Assembly (NCBI RefSeq): GCF_028743515.2
Contig: NZ_CP117969.2
Location: 129,001 to 193,000 of the forward strand
Direction of reading: 5' to 3'
DNA: 64,000 bases
Source of the DNA: Imtechella halotolerans
Lineage (GTDB): Bacteria > Bacteroidota > Bacteroidia > Flavobacteriales > Flavobacteriaceae
The position numbers and the translations under genes are program-made. This document shows, one piece after another, positions 52,576-62,800 of the stretch (position 1 is its first letter; every line of letters begins with the position of its first letter). The notes under the pieces were generated by a model. That model was not told the DNA's origin. It ran no database searches and was given only the letters and a program-made list of their open reading frames with translations.

Positions 52576-53544
52576 TTACACATAAACTTCCAAAAGTTCT
52601 AATCCATTGGTGGAGATGTCTATTTGTGCACAACAGGCTGGAATAAGAACTGTTTCTCCTTTTTGGATGGTTACTTCTCCGTTTTCCGTTGATATGGATC
52701 CAGAACCATGGACACATACAAAGATGGTAAAGGAATCACGTTCTGATAATTCTTGTGAAAAGTCTTTGGATAAATTAAGGTAATTGGTATTGAAATAGGG
52801 GCACTTGACCATATTGTTAATGCCATTTCCTTCTTTGGTGTAATTGATTTTGAAGTCGTCTTTATACGAGTAATCAATAGCATCAATGGCAAGTTCCGTA
52901 TGAAGTTCGCGTAAATTTCCTTCTTTATCTTTTCTATTGAAATCATATACACGGTATGTGATATCACTTGTTTGCTGGATTTCGGCTAGTAGTATCCCAG
53001 CTCCTATGGCATGTACTTTTCCAGTATTGATGAAAAATGTATCACCTTCCTTTACTTTTTCATAATTAAGAATGTCGGTTAGTTTACCTTCATTAAGATG
53101 TTTTTCATAGTTTTCTTTGGTCATGTCCTGCTTGAATCCAACAATTAGTTCAGCTCCTGGATCAGCCTGCATAATGTACCACATTTCTGTTTTTCCGAAG
53201 GAATTATGACGTTCTTTGGCTAATTCATCATTCGGGTGTAATTGAATTGATAAATCTTGTTTGGCGTCAATAAACTTTATTAAAATTGGGAATTCTGTAC
53301 CAAACCGATTGGTGACACTTTTACCTAATAGCGCTTGTGGGTGGTGGTTTATCGCCTCTTGAAGTGAAGTTCCTGCCAAAGGACCATTTTCAATAATAGA
53401 TACATCCCCTTTAACAGCAGAGAGTTCCCAGCTCTCACCTGTAATATCACTGGAGCTCGGTTTATTCAGTAGATCTTTAAGTTTAGTGCCTCCCCACAGG
53501 CGCTCTTTTAAAATAGGTTGAAATTTGAAAGGATAAAGATTCAT
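52576..53544 (-). CDS. manA: Mannose-6-phosphate isomerase, class I
   Basis: Zinc enzyme linking fructose 6-phosphate and mannose 6-phosphate, feeding sugar nucleotide synthesis. The 322-residue protein (short cupin type) has PILKERLWGGTKL at the start, the metal motif SIQLHPND and GKVHAIGAG. It overlaps the upstream peroxiredoxin gene by four bases. Confidence 0.93.
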   Translation of the reverse strand: MNLYPFKFQPILKERLWGGTKLKDLLNKPSSSDITGESWELSAVKGDVSIIENGPLAGTSLQEAINHHPQALLGKSVTNRFGTEFPILIKFIDAKQDLSIQLHPNDELAKERHNSFGKTEMWYIMQADPGAELIVGFKQDMTKENYEKHLNEGKLTDILNYEKVKEGDTFFINTGKVHAIGAGILLAEIQQTSDITYRVYDFNRKDKEGNLRELHTELAIDAIDYSYKDDFKINYTKEGNGINNMVKCPYFNTNYLNLSKDFSQELSERDSFTIFVCVHGSGSISTENGEVTIQKGETVLIPACCAQIDISTNGLELLEVYV

Positions 53545-53996
53545 AGCGTTTGTTTTAAAGTCTTGTATGCTTTTTGTATATGTGAAAGGGCGTCTATTCC
53601 TTTATGGTGTGCAATAAGCAATCCATCAGCATCAAAAATAAATGTTTCTCTTGCAGGGAGTAAACCAAAAAGAGGGCCTTTTATGCAGAAAAGACGTTGT
53701 GTTTCTTTATTAGGGTCGCTCAGTAAAGGAAATGGGAGTTGATGTTTTTTAGAAAATTCTTTATGACTCTCTGTATTATCTGTACTAATTCCAATTATAG
53801 AGGCATTAAGGTCTTTGAATAGATGATAAGAGTCTCTAAATCCACAAACCTCTTTAGTGCAAATAGGAGTGAAATTTTTAGGATAGAAAAATAGAACAGA
53901 AGGTTGACCTAAAAGTGACTTACTGTTAAATAAGACCCCTTCTTGGTCGATTAACTGAAATGAAGGTAATGGAGTTCCAAGTTGCATGTTATTCAC
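53541..53996 (-). CDS. bcp: Peroxiredoxin, BCP/PrxQ type
   Basis: A 151-residue thioredoxin-fold peroxidase. The peroxidatic Cys46 in NFTPICTKE and a second Cys51 five residues later give the BCP/PrxQ pattern with an intramolecular disulfide. It removes peroxides using thioredoxin. It overlaps the genes on both sides (8 bases with the PTPS gene, 4 with manA), so all four genes are translated together. Confidence 0.92.
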   Translation of the reverse strand: MNNMQLGTPLPSFQLIDQEGVLFNSKSLLGQPSVLFFYPKNFTPICTKEVCGFRDSYHLFKDLNASIIGISTDNTESHKEFSKKHQLPFPLLSDPNKETQRLFCIKGPLFGLLPARETFIFDADGLLIAHHKGIDALSHIQKAYKTLKQTL

Positions 53997-54399
53997 CTCT
54001 ATAGGTCACAAAATTTCGTGGGGTTTCATAAAGGGTAATCTCCAAATCAAGATTCAAGGGTAGGTGAGGTCTTAATTTTTTCCAGATTACTACTGCTATG
54101 TGCTCGGCTGTCGGATTTAAGGATTTAAACTCAGGGACATCTTCGTTTAAATTTTTGTGATCAAAAGCGAGTTCGATGTGCTTGTATATAAGGTCTTTAA
54201 GAATTTTAATATCAATAACGTATCCTGTTTCAGGATCAATATTTCCAAATACACTAGCTATTAGTTCATAATTGTGGCCATGATAGTTGGGATTGTTGCA
54301 TTTCCCAAAAATGGCTTCATTTTTTTCAAAAGACCAGTCGGGACGGTAAAGACGATGTGCAGCATTGAAATAGGCCTTTCGACTTACTTTAACTTTCAT
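53989..54399 (-). CDS. queD: 6-pyruvoyl-tetrahydropterin synthase / 6-carboxytetrahydropterin synthase family
   Basis: A 136-residue T-fold enzyme acting on dihydroneopterin triphosphate. Zinc ligands H15, H40 and H42 and the catalytic C34 are visible. The Cys and HGH are separated by five residues (CNNPNYHGH), the spacing of PTPS (PTPS-II), and not the three of canonical QueD. So it may make 6-pyruvoyl-tetrahydropterin or act in queuosine synthesis. No other queuosine genes are nearby. The substrate would come from FolE, also in this window. It overlaps idi by four bases. Confidence 0.85.
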   Translation of the reverse strand: MKVKVSRKAYFNAAHRLYRPDWSFEKNEAIFGKCNNPNYHGHNYELIASVFGNIDPETGYVIDIKILKDLIYKHIELAFDHKNLNEDVPEFKSLNPTAEHIAVVIWKKLRPHLPLNLDLEITLYETPRNFVTYRGE

Positions 54400-54926
54400 G
54401 GACGTATACTTTGAGTTAGGTGAATATAAAATTTGTCAAAAATAATTTTGAACCATGCGGTGTACTTTTCAGGTTCTTTTTCTATGTCTGATTTGACCTC
54501 CTCAATAGCCATCCATTTCCAGTCCGCCACTTCTTCTGGATTTATTGTTGGAGTTTCATTATAATATCCTACCATGACATGATCAAATTCATGTTCTGTA
54601 AGACCATTATCAAAAGGAGCTTTGTAAATGAAGGAAACCTTCTCTTCTAAATCAGTTACAAACCCCATTTCTTCCATTAATCGTCTTTTCCCTGCTTGAA
54701 TATTGGATTCTCCATGACGTTGGTGACTACAGCAAGTGTTCGTCCATAGTCCTGGAGAGTGATATTTGTGAAGTGCTCTTTGTTGAAGCATTGTTTCACC
54801 TTGGTCGTTGATAATAAATACAGAAAACGCCCTGTGTAATAAGGCTTTTTCATGGGCTTCCATTTTAGGCATTAGTCCAATTGGGTTGTCTTGCTGGTCA
54901 ACTAATATAACTTCTTCTTCTTTCAT
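54396..54926 (-). CDS. idi: Isopentenyl-diphosphate delta-isomerase, type 1
   Basis: Interconverts IPP and DMAPP for isoprenoid synthesis. The 176-residue Nudix-fold enzyme from the ATG at 54926 (MKEEEVILVDQQDNPIG) has the catalytic TNTCCSHQ cysteine and the metal motif GKRRLMEEMGF. It is first of an overlapping four-gene set with PTPS, bcp and manA, which share no obvious pathway. Type 1 Idi is metal dependent and unrelated to the flavin-dependent type 2. Confidence 0.94.
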   Translation of the reverse strand: MKEEEVILVDQQDNPIGLMPKMEAHEKALLHRAFSVFIINDQGETMLQQRALHKYHSPGLWTNTCCSHQRHGESNIQAGKRRLMEEMGFVTDLEEKVSFIYKAPFDNGLTEHEFDHVMVGYYNETPTINPEEVADWKWMAIEEVKSDIEKEPEKYTAWFKIIFDKFYIHLTQSIRP

Positions 54927-55040
54927 AGTTTTTGAATACACAACAAAGCTACAAAATAGGTGTCAGCAATCAAATAGTGGAGTTGATTTGATCATTATAA
55001 TGAGGGTTTTACTATCTTTAATTCAATGAATTTTATTTGA

Positions 55041-55556
55041 ATGTCTGGTAAACGATTAGATACGGAGCGCTTGTATTTACTTCCAACCACATTGGAAGAT
55101 GCTGAGTTTTTTATGAGATTAGTCAATACACCTAAATGGCTTAGGTATATTGGAGATAGAAATATTAAGACTGTTGATGATGCAAAGGGATATATTGAAC
55201 ATCGCGTGTTGAGTCAGTACAAACGATTGGGATATTCAAGTTTTACTATTATTAGAAAGAGTGATCATGAAAAGTTAGGTGTCTGTGGGATATACGAAAG
55301 AGAAGGATTGGATTCTAAAGATATTGGCTTTGCTTTTTTACCTGAATTTGAAGGACAGGGTTTTGGATATGAGGCAGCTTCAGCACTAAGAGATGCTGCT
55401 TTCAAAGAGTTTGGGTTGTCAGAGCTACTTGCTATAACCTCTCAATCAAATTTAGGATCTCAGAAATTATTGCTAAAGTTAGGTATGCAACCACAGGGTA
55501 AAATAGTACTACCGAATGAAACTGAAGAACTTTTTCTATTTTCCCTGAGCAGGTAA
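55041..55556 (+). CDS. GNAT family N-acetyltransferase
   Basis: A 171-residue acetyltransferase similar to RimJ/RimL-type enzymes: TERLYLLPTTLEDAEFFMRLV at the start, GFAFLPEFEGQGFGYEAASALRD with the acetyl-CoA-binding Q-x-x-G-x-G/A loop, and SQSNLGSQKLLLKLGM near the C-terminus. The acceptor is unknown: a ribosomal protein N-terminus or small amine. It lies alone between idi (divergent) and the DUF192 gene (convergent, one base after its stop codon). Confidence 0.88.
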   Translation: MSGKRLDTERLYLLPTTLEDAEFFMRLVNTPKWLRYIGDRNIKTVDDAKGYIEHRVLSQYKRLGYSSFTIIRKSDHEKLGVCGIYEREGLDSKDIGFAFLPEFEGQGFGYEAASALRDAAFKEFGLSELLAITSQSNLGSQKLLLKLGMQPQGKIVLPNETEELFLFSLSR

Positions 55557-55557
55557 T

Positions 55558-56070
55558 TTAGTCACGTGAAAAGCTAATGTAGCTTCCTTTTTTTATTCCC
55601 CATTTTTCCATAAGACCTGCGTTAATTTCTAAGACGTATTGGGCTGGTACTTCTGAAGGAAGTGATGATTCATCCATGGGCGTGGTGTTTTGATGAAAAC
55701 TAACTACTTTCAAGTCTTTGTCTAAATAGATGATATCTAGTGGAATGATGGTGTTTTTCATGTAGAAATAGCGAGGCTCCTCTTGGTTAAAGATAAACAG
55801 CATTCCTTGAAGTGGTTCCATATGTTCTCTGTACATAAGGCCTACTTGAGTTTCAGCTGGTGTTTCTGCTATTTCAATGGAAATTACTTTTAATAACTTT
55901 CCATTGGCATTAAATATTGAAGCCGTACCTTCTTTAGTAAAAGTGATTTCTGCCAAATTAATGTCTTGCGGTGGAGGGTTGCATTTTCTTAAAATAATAA
56001 GAGAGAAAACCCCCATTAGTGATATACTAATAAGGGTTTTTCCAATATGTTTTTGAAAAATTGCTATCAT
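55558..56070 (-). CDS. DUF192 domain-containing protein
   Basis: A 170-residue protein with one N-terminal membrane segment (about 11-27), then a DUF192 domain (AETPAETQVGLMYREHMEPLQGMLFIF...MKNTIIPLDIIYLDKDLKVV...VLEINAGLMEKWGIKKG). DUF192 proteins are small exported barrels of unknown function. A Cys directly after the hydrophobic stretch (LRKC) is not a convincing lipobox. It overlaps lgt by four bases, so it is made with Lgt. Confidence 0.9.
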   Translation of the reverse strand: MIAIFQKHIGKTLISISLMGVFSLIILRKCNPPPQDINLAEITFTKEGTASIFNANGKLLKVISIEIAETPAETQVGLMYREHMEPLQGMLFIFNQEEPRYFYMKNTIIPLDIIYLDKDLKVVSFHQNTTPMDESSLPSEVPAQYVLEINAGLMEKWGIKKGSYISFSRD

Positions 56071-56993
56071 GCCATTTTAGGTTTTCTAAACATAAAAAAG
56101 AATCCAATCAGAATAAAGGGAATGCTAAGCCATTGTCCTGTAGATAACAAATCAAGACTTTTTTCGAAACCTCCCTGACTTTCTTTAACAAATTCTACTA
56201 TGAAACGAACAGTCCATAATAGAACTAAAAATAGACCGAAAAGAAAACCTGGTTGTTCCTTTTTAGTTGTTTTCCAATAAGCATACCACAGTATGATGAA
56301 GACGAATATATATCCAAAGGCTTCATATAGCTGAGCTGGGTGTCTAAAAGGAATCTGTTGTAGTATTTCTGAAAAGCGAGGATCATTTGCTAAAAGATCA
56401 TAGGCCTTTGTGAGATCATTTTGTTGTGTTAGTTGTAGTAATTCACGTTTTCCGACATCCTCACCTTGAATGAATTTCACTCCCAATGGAAAATTAGAAC
56501 CTACCACCTTTCCATATATTTCTGAATTCATAAAATTTCCAAATCGCACAAAGACAGCGCCAATAGATATGGGAACTACAATGCGGTCTAGAATCCAAAG
56601 GAGTGAGAATTCAGGGAATTTCTTAATATAAAGATACATTGCTAGGATAATACCTATGGCAGCTCCATGGCTAGCTAGACCGGCAAATCCAGTAAATTCA
56701 AATGGATTAAATCGGAAGGGGAGTAAGATTTCAGCTGGATGTTGGCTAAAATAGTCCCAGTCATAGAAAAAAACATGGCCAAGGCGAGCTCCTACTAATG
56801 TGGCAATAACTGTGTAAATAAAAAGACTATCTAGTTTATCGAGTGATTTTTTCTCGTTAATAAAAATCTTTTTCATAAGATACCAGCCAATGGTAAAGGC
56901 CAGTACAAACATGAGGCTATAATAGCGTACCTGAAAAAAACCAAGATCAAACAGCGTGTCGCTGGGATTCCATACAATGTTAATAAAGTTCAT
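56067..56993 (-). CDS. lgt: Prolipoprotein diacylglyceryl transferase
   Basis: Adds diacylglycerol to the lipobox cysteine of prelipoproteins in the inner membrane. The 308-residue protein has about seven membrane segments and the signature region FVRFGNFMNSEIYG (about residues 150-163), plus the conserved HGAAIGI motif. Several lipoproteins in this window are its substrates. It heads a two-gene unit with the DUF192 gene. Confidence 0.93.
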   Translation of the reverse strand: MNFINIVWNPSDTLFDLGFFQVRYYSLMFVLAFTIGWYLMKKIFINEKKSLDKLDSLFIYTVIATLVGARLGHVFFYDWDYFSQHPAEILLPFRFNPFEFTGFAGLASHGAAIGIILAMYLYIKKFPEFSLLWILDRIVVPISIGAVFVRFGNFMNSEIYGKVVGSNFPLGVKFIQGEDVGKRELLQLTQQNDLTKAYDLLANDPRFSEILQQIPFRHPAQLYEAFGYIFVFIILWYAYWKTTKKEQPGFLFGLFLVLLWTVRFIVEFVKESQGGFEKSLDLLSTGQWLSIPFILIGFFFMFRKPKMA

Positions 56994-57188
56994 TCGTCAG
57001 ATTTGATATAACTATGTAGTTGTAAATATACTTAATTGATAGGAATAGTAGTAAAAATGTACTTTAAAAAAACATAAAATATCCAGGATATTATATAATT
57101 ACCAGGTTTTGAAGATTAATTCTAATTTTAATTTGACGGAATGCTCCTATGAAAATAGTGAATTATTCCAAGGTTTTCACCTCATTTG

Positions 57189-57196
57189 TATTTTTG
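57189..57196 (+). promoter_or_regulatory. -7-like motif in the lgt-yidD gap
   Basis: TATTTTTG on the plus strand, 17 bases before a tiny open frame at 57214. Without a -33 element or a known downstream gene this may be chance. Confidence 0.25.
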
Positions 57197-57213
57197 TTAA
57201 TATAGTATTCACT

Positions 57214-57273
57214 ATGGAAAAGAAGGTATATAAGATTCGAGTTCACGGAAAATGTACCATGATTGAAAAGTGA
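57214..57273 (+). other. Tiny open frame of unknown status
   Basis: A 19-codon frame, MEKKVYKIRVHGKCTMIEK, behind a -7-like motif and convergent with yidD. It could be a small peptide gene or the start of a decayed gene. Nothing recognisable follows, and I give it little weight. The rest of the 56994-57280 gap shows no gene. Confidence 0.15.
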
Positions 57274-57280
57274 GATTTGG

Positions 57281-57505
57281 TTAGGGAACAGGATCGTACC
57301 CACTACCACCCCAAGGGTGACAACTAAAAATACGTTTAATTGCCAACCATCCTCCTCTGAATAGTCCGTGCTTTTTAAGTGCTTCTGCAGTATAATGAGA
57401 GCATGTAGGTGAGTACCTACATGCTGCTGGTGTAAGTGGTGAGATCACATATTGGTAGAAACGGACCAATAGTAAAAATGGTGCTATTAGAATTTTTTTT
57501 AGCAA
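57281..57505 (-). CDS. yidD: Membrane protein insertion efficiency factor YidD
   Basis: A 74-residue small membrane-associated protein that helps YidC insert proteins. Family features: [23 protein letters not shown] and the C-terminal [25 protein letters not shown] with conserved cysteines. It lies 6 bases downstream of cysS, a placement I regard as lineage habit; rnpA and rpmH, its usual neighbours in other bacteria, are not here. Confidence 0.94.
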   Translation of the reverse strand: MLKKILIAPFLLLVRFYQYVISPLTPAACRYSPTCSHYTAEALKKHGLFRGGWLAIKRIFSCHPWGGSGYDPVP

Positions 57506-57511
57506 GCTTTT

Positions 57512-58996
57512 TTATTGCAATGTAAATGTAGTCCCGTCTTTTCCGTCTTTTAATTGAATTCCAAGAGATTCAAGTTCAATACGTATTTTGTCTGATAGAG
57601 CCCAATCCTTATTCGCCCGGGCTTCCGCTCTTAACTGTATAAGTAGCTCTACAACTCCGTTTAATTTTTGATTTTGATTGCTTCCTTCATTAGTTACATT
57701 TTCCAGTCCTAAAATATCAAACACAAATGCATTTAGGGAGGCAGTAAACAAGCTTAAGTCTGTAGCTGTAATTTGTTCTTTACCATCTTTAATAAGATTT
57801 ATATAACGAACAGCTTCAAATAATTGAGCTATTAATATGGGGCTATTGAAATCATCGTTCATGGCGTCATAACCACTCTGTATCCATGTAGCTATGTCGA
57901 CACTAGATTTGTCAGCTACCGGAAGTCTATCCAGCATTTGAATGGCTTCCATAAGTCTATAATACCCTTTTTCAGAAGCTTCAAGAGCATCATTACTGAA
58001 ATCTAGAATACTCCTATAGTGGGCCTGAAGTATAAAAAACCTTGTAACAGAAGGCGAAAAAGGTTTACTTAAAATGGTATTTTCTCCAGAGAATATTTCA
58101 TTTGGAAGGATGTTATTTCCAGTGGATTTAGCCATTTTCTTTCCGTTTAAGGTAAGCATGTTGGCATGCATCCAATAATTTACTGGACTATGTCCATTAC
58201 AGGCTTCTGCTTGTGCAATTTCACATTCATGATGAGGGAACTTTAAATCCATTCCTCCTCCATGGATGTCAAATTGTTCACCAAGATATTTGGTACTCAT
58301 TGCGGTACATTCTAGGTGCCAACCTGGAAAGCCATCGCTCCATGGTGAAGGCCATCTCATGATGTGTTGAGGTTCTGCCTTTTTCCATAATGCAAAGTCT
58401 TGAGGGTTCTTCTTGTCGCTTTGACCATCAAGCTCTCGAGTATTGTGAATAAGGTCCTCCACATTTCTTTTGCTTAATTTTCCGTAGTGATTTGATGCGT
58501 TAAATTTTAGTACATCAAAATACACAGAACCATTGACCTCATAAGCAAATCCTTTTTGAATAATTTCTTTAATGATTTCAATTTGTTCAATTATGTGACC
58601 TGTAGCTGTCGGCTCAATACTTGGTTCTAAATTATTGAACTTTGCTAATGTATTATGGAAGTCTACTGTATATCGTTGCACAACTTCCATTGGTTCAATT
58701 TGTTCAAGACGTGCTTTTTTGGCAATACGATCTTCGCCTACATCGGCATCATTTTCTAGGTGACCGGCATCCGTAATATTACGCACGTAACGGACTTTAT
58801 ATCCTAAATGTTTTAAGTAGCGAAACACCAAGTCAAACGAAATGAAGGTACGACAATTACCTAAGTGTACATTACTGTATACGGTAGGACCACATACATA
58901 CATTCCTACGTAGCCTTCAATTAGAGGAGTGAATGCCTCTTTTTGAGCCGAAAGAGAGTTGTATACCTTAAGTTCTTGGGTTTTGTACAAATTCAT
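57512..58996 (-). CDS. cysS: Cysteinyl-tRNA synthetase
   Basis: Charges tRNA-Cys. The 494-residue class I synthetase has the zinc Cys in MYVCGPTVY, the HIGH-type motif HLGN and the KMSKS-type motif [17 protein letters not shown] and HHECEIAQ supply further zinc ligands. Length and start ([14 protein letters not shown]) are normal. It is followed by yidD and preceded by folE, 20 bases upstream. Confidence 0.97.
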   Translation of the reverse strand: MNLYKTQELKVYNSLSAQKEAFTPLIEGYVGMYVCGPTVYSNVHLGNCRTFISFDLVFRYLKHLGYKVRYVRNITDAGHLENDADVGEDRIAKKARLEQIEPMEVVQRYTVDFHNTLAKFNNLEPSIEPTATGHIIEQIEIIKEIIQKGFAYEVNGSVYFDVLKFNASNHYGKLSKRNVEDLIHNTRELDGQSDKKNPQDFALWKKAEPQHIMRWPSPWSDGFPGWHLECTAMSTKYLGEQFDIHGGGMDLKFPHHECEIAQAEACNGHSPVNYWMHANMLTLNGKKMAKSTGNNILPNEIFSGENTILSKPFSPSVTRFFILQAHYRSILDFSNDALEASEKGYYRLMEAIQMLDRLPVADKSSVDIATWIQSGYDAMNDDFNSPILIAQLFEAVRYINLIKDGKEQITATDLSLFTASLNAFVFDILGLENVTNEGSNQNQKLNGVVELLIQLRAEARANKDWALSDKIRIELESLGIQLKDGKDGTTFTLQ

Positions 58997-59016
58997 AAGA
59001 TAGGTGTTATTTTGTG

Positions 59017-59697
59017 TTAAAACTGAGTGTCCAGTTTAATGTAATCTAAAAATTCTCTACGTACTGAAGGGTTCTTAAATTGGCCTCCAAATTCAGCCGT
59101 AACCGTGCTACTTTCAATGTCTCTGATTCCTCTAGAATTTACACATAAATGTTTGGCATCAACCACACAAGCAACATCATCGGTACCCAGTACTTTTTGT
59201 AATTCTTGTACGATTTGAATGGTCATACGTTCCTGTACTTGAGGTCTTTTAGCAAAATAATCTACGATTCGATTCATTTTAGAAAGACCTACAACTTTTC
59301 CTTTGGAAATATAGGCAATATGGGCTCTTCCTACAATTGGTAATAAATGATGTTCGCAAGTTGAGTAAACAGTAATGTTCTTTTCAACCAACATCTCTCC
59401 ATATTTATATTTGTTATCAAATGTGGAAGCGCTAGGCTTTTTGTTAGGGTGTAATCCGCCAAATATTTCCTTTACAAACATTTTAGCAACCCGTTTAGGG
59501 GTTCCTTTTAGACTGTCATCTGTCAGATCTAGTCCAAGTGTCTCCATGATGTTATATACATCTGCTTGGATCCGATCGATCTTTTCTTCATCGCTAAGTT
59601 CAAAAGCGTCATTGCGCAAAGGCGTCTCTGCTGAAGAAGCAATATGGTCATCTCCGAAGGCGTCAAATTCTTCTTCCAGTGCGTTGTCCATTTTCAT
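59017..59697 (-). CDS. folE: GTP cyclohydrolase I
   Basis: First step of folate and pterin synthesis: GTP to dihydroneopterin triphosphate. I start at the ATG at 59697 ([11 protein letters not shown]; 226 residues); ATGs at 59691 and 59706 are alternatives, and a much longer frame to 59901 is rejected because it overlaps the divergent gene. Zinc and active-site motifs are [11 protein letters not shown] and the later KHLCVNSRG. An acidic N-terminal extension precedes the conserved domain. It feeds FolP and the PTPS-like enzyme found elsewhere in the window. Confidence 0.95.
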   Translation of the reverse strand: MKMDNALEEEFDAFGDDHIASSAETPLRNDAFELSDEEKIDRIQADVYNIMETLGLDLTDDSLKGTPKRVAKMFVKEIFGGLHPNKKPSASTFDNKYKYGEMLVEKNITVYSTCEHHLLPIVGRAHIAYISKGKVVGLSKMNRIVDYFAKRPQVQERMTIQIVQELQKVLGTDDVACVVDAKHLCVNSRGIRDIESSTVTAEFGGQFKNPSVRREFLDYIKLDTQF

Positions 59698-59717
59698 TGA
59701 GTGCATTTTTAAGTCTG

Positions 59718-59725
59718 CAAAGATA
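59718..59725 (-). promoter_or_regulatory. Probable -7 element of the folE-cysS-yidD promoter
   Basis: TATCTTTG on the minus strand, 20 bases before the chosen folE start, which supports that start and not the far upstream ones. Confidence 0.55.
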
Positions 59726-59829
59726 GCTATTAAAAGGAATATATGAGAGGACAGAAATTGATAAATTAAGGGTTTTGTAGGAGGAGTTTCGTAAATATTT
59801 CTTAAATTTCGCTTGTTAACCAGCCTTTT

Positions 59830-62800
59830 ATGAAGATTTTGCCTCGCTTCTTGCTGATTCTTACAACAATAGTGTTTTCTTGCGCTATTAACTATGGTCA
59901 AACCTCGTTTTGTCCAGTGGTTGATGCTGGCAACAACATTACACTTGACTGTAATAATTCTTCAGCTACTTTGACTGTTGATTTTGTCCGTACAGGTCTT
60001 ACCACTAGTTATGATGTTTCTTCCATTGCTTATAATCCTCCCTTTCCCTACAGAGGGCCAGGGTCACCTACAAATCCAATAAGTGTAGGTTTGGATGATG
60101 TCTGGTCTGATGTTATTGACTTGCCGTTTAATTTTTGCTTTTTTGAAGGGATCCATGATAATATTCAGGTAGGTTCTAATGGTAATATGACGTTTAAAGA
60201 AAAGAGTACAGGTCCTGATCAAAATAGTTTTCAATTGATAAACGGGACCGAATATCTTACGCTTCCAAACACTGAATTTTCAATGGCAGAGGTGAATATT
60301 TTTGGTGTTTTTCATGATTTGGATCCTACTATTAATGCTAATCAAGCGGATGGGCCTTATATAGCCTGGGACGTTATGGGAGTAGCACCTTGTAGAGCAT
60401 TTGTAGTGAGTTTTTCTAATGTTGCTCATTATGATGATCGATGTAATGATTTGACATCTACTTTTATGATGGTCATGTATGAGACAACTAACATAATAGA
60501 AGTATATGTGCAAGATAAGCCTATATGTGATGATTGGCAAATGGGGGGTGCTGTAATTGGAATTCAGGATATGGATGCGATAAGATCAGTAACACCTGAC
60601 CAAAGAAACAATGGTCAGTGGGGGGGGACTGGCATTAACGAGGCATGGCGATTTACACCCAACGGGGATCCTAACTATAGCATAGAATGGTCGGATGATA
60701 GTGGGAATATTGTCGGGGATACGGAATCCATTACGGTTTCTCCTGAAGTCACAACTACCTACAGAGCAAAGATTACTTATACAAATTGTGATTTGGAAGA
60801 GGAGGTGTTTTTTGATGAAACTACAGTTGTCGTTAACAGGCCTTATAACATTCCCGATTTGGGACCAAACCAGCAACGCTGTGAAGGTACAGGAGGAGTA
60901 GTTCTTGATGCCACTGCTAGTAGTTCATCAGTTTCGTATCAATGGTTTAAAGATGGGGTCCTTTTGAATTCAGAAACTTCACCTCAATATACGGTAGTGG
61001 AAGGAGAAAGCGGATTGTATTCAGTAACTGTGGATGATGGGCAAGGGTGTGTGCAAAGTGAAGAAGTGCAAATTGATTTTGTAGCCAATCCGACTGTGGT
61101 ACCTATTGCTAATTATACCTTGTGTGACATTGATGGAGATGGGGAGGCTGTTTTTGATTTAACCTCCAAGGATGTAGAAATAGCAGATGGACAAGATGTG
61201 ATGGTTAGCTATCACCTCACACAAAATGAAGCAGAAAATGGAGCTGGTAACTTGATGAGTCCCTATCAGTCTTCTTCTCAAGTAATATGGGTTAGGATGG
61301 AGGACGTAAGTACCGGATGTAGGTCGGTTACCTCCTTTAATTTAGTAGTTGCCACTAGTCCAATGGTTCAAACCGTAACCATAAACGAGTGTGATGATGC
61401 TTCAGAGGATGGATATGCTGTATTTGATCTTACAACTGCTCAAGCTGAAATAGTAGCACCTTCAAATGAAATCGATTTTGTATTTACCTACTATCATGAT
61501 TCTGAACTCAACTCACCGATTTTAGCTCCTGATACCTATACGAATACATCAGCAGGTTCAGAGGTGGTTTATGTTTCCATTGAAAATGCACAAGGATGTA
61601 GTGCTCAAACGACTCTTACCTTGTCAGTAAATTCACTACCACCATTTTCACCAAGTTCAGACATGTATTATTGTGAAGTTGACACAGATGAGGTAGAAAC
61701 TATTCCTTTAACGGAATTTGATAATTTTATTTTAGAAGGAGCCGATGGATCCGGGTACTCAATTACCTACCATCTGAATGTAAGTGATGCGGAAAATGGG
61801 ATTTCTCCAATTTCCGATCCTTTTACAAATACGAGTAATCCACAGCAATTGGTAGCTAGGGTGGAGGAAATCACAACAAATTGTTATAAAGTATATGCAT
61901 TTAACCTCCATATAGCTTCAAGCCCTCAATTGGTGACTGGAACTCAAATGCAGGAATGTGATACTTCCAATGGCGCTAATACCGCTGTGTTTGATCTCAT
62001 GGCTGTTTCTGATGACTTACTGTCTTCTGGAAATTCAGCTGATTTTGAATTTTCATTTTACACAGACAGTAATTTAAGTAACCAGATTAATAGTCCTTCG
62101 TCCTTTACCAATACATCGAATCCGCAAATGGTGTATGTAAGGGCTAGGAATAGAGATACAGGTTGTGAAGGGAGTACAACTTTAGAATTAGAGGTGTTGC
62201 CAAAACCTTTTGTGGCATTGCCTCCCAATGTGATATTATGTTCGGACGACACCAATGGGGTGTTGTTAGGAGCGGATTTAGGGAATAACATTTTGTATCA
62301 ATGGAACAATGGCGCTACAACACCTACTATTACTGTGTTTACTCCTGGAGATTATTATGTCTTAATTACCGATACCATGACAGGATGTATATTTACAAGT
62401 AATACAACGAGTGTTTCTCTAGCATCCGTTCCTGATTTTACCCCAGAAATTAGACAATCTCCAGCTTTTATGGGAAATCATACTATAGAAGTAGTGGTAA
62501 GGGAATCAGGAGATTATGAGTATCGATTAGATAACGGAATGTATCAGATGTCAGGCGTTTTTACTAATGTGGTTCCAGGTCAACATTTTATTACCATTCG
62601 AGAACGTAATGGTTGTGGAGAACTTGTGGTGGAGGCTTTGGTGTTGGACTATTTACGCTTTTTCACTCCTAATGGCGATGGGTATACAGATAATTGGAAT
62701 ATAATAGGTTTAGAAAACCAACCGTCAGCAGAAATCTATCTGTTTGATAGGTATGGGAAGTTTATTAAGCAATTGGATCCAACAGGCCCTGGATGGGATG

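Noticed and set aside
59779-59784. AGGAGG upstream of the T9SS substrate gene
   Set aside because: It lies 45 bases before the start codon, and no alternative start is close enough.
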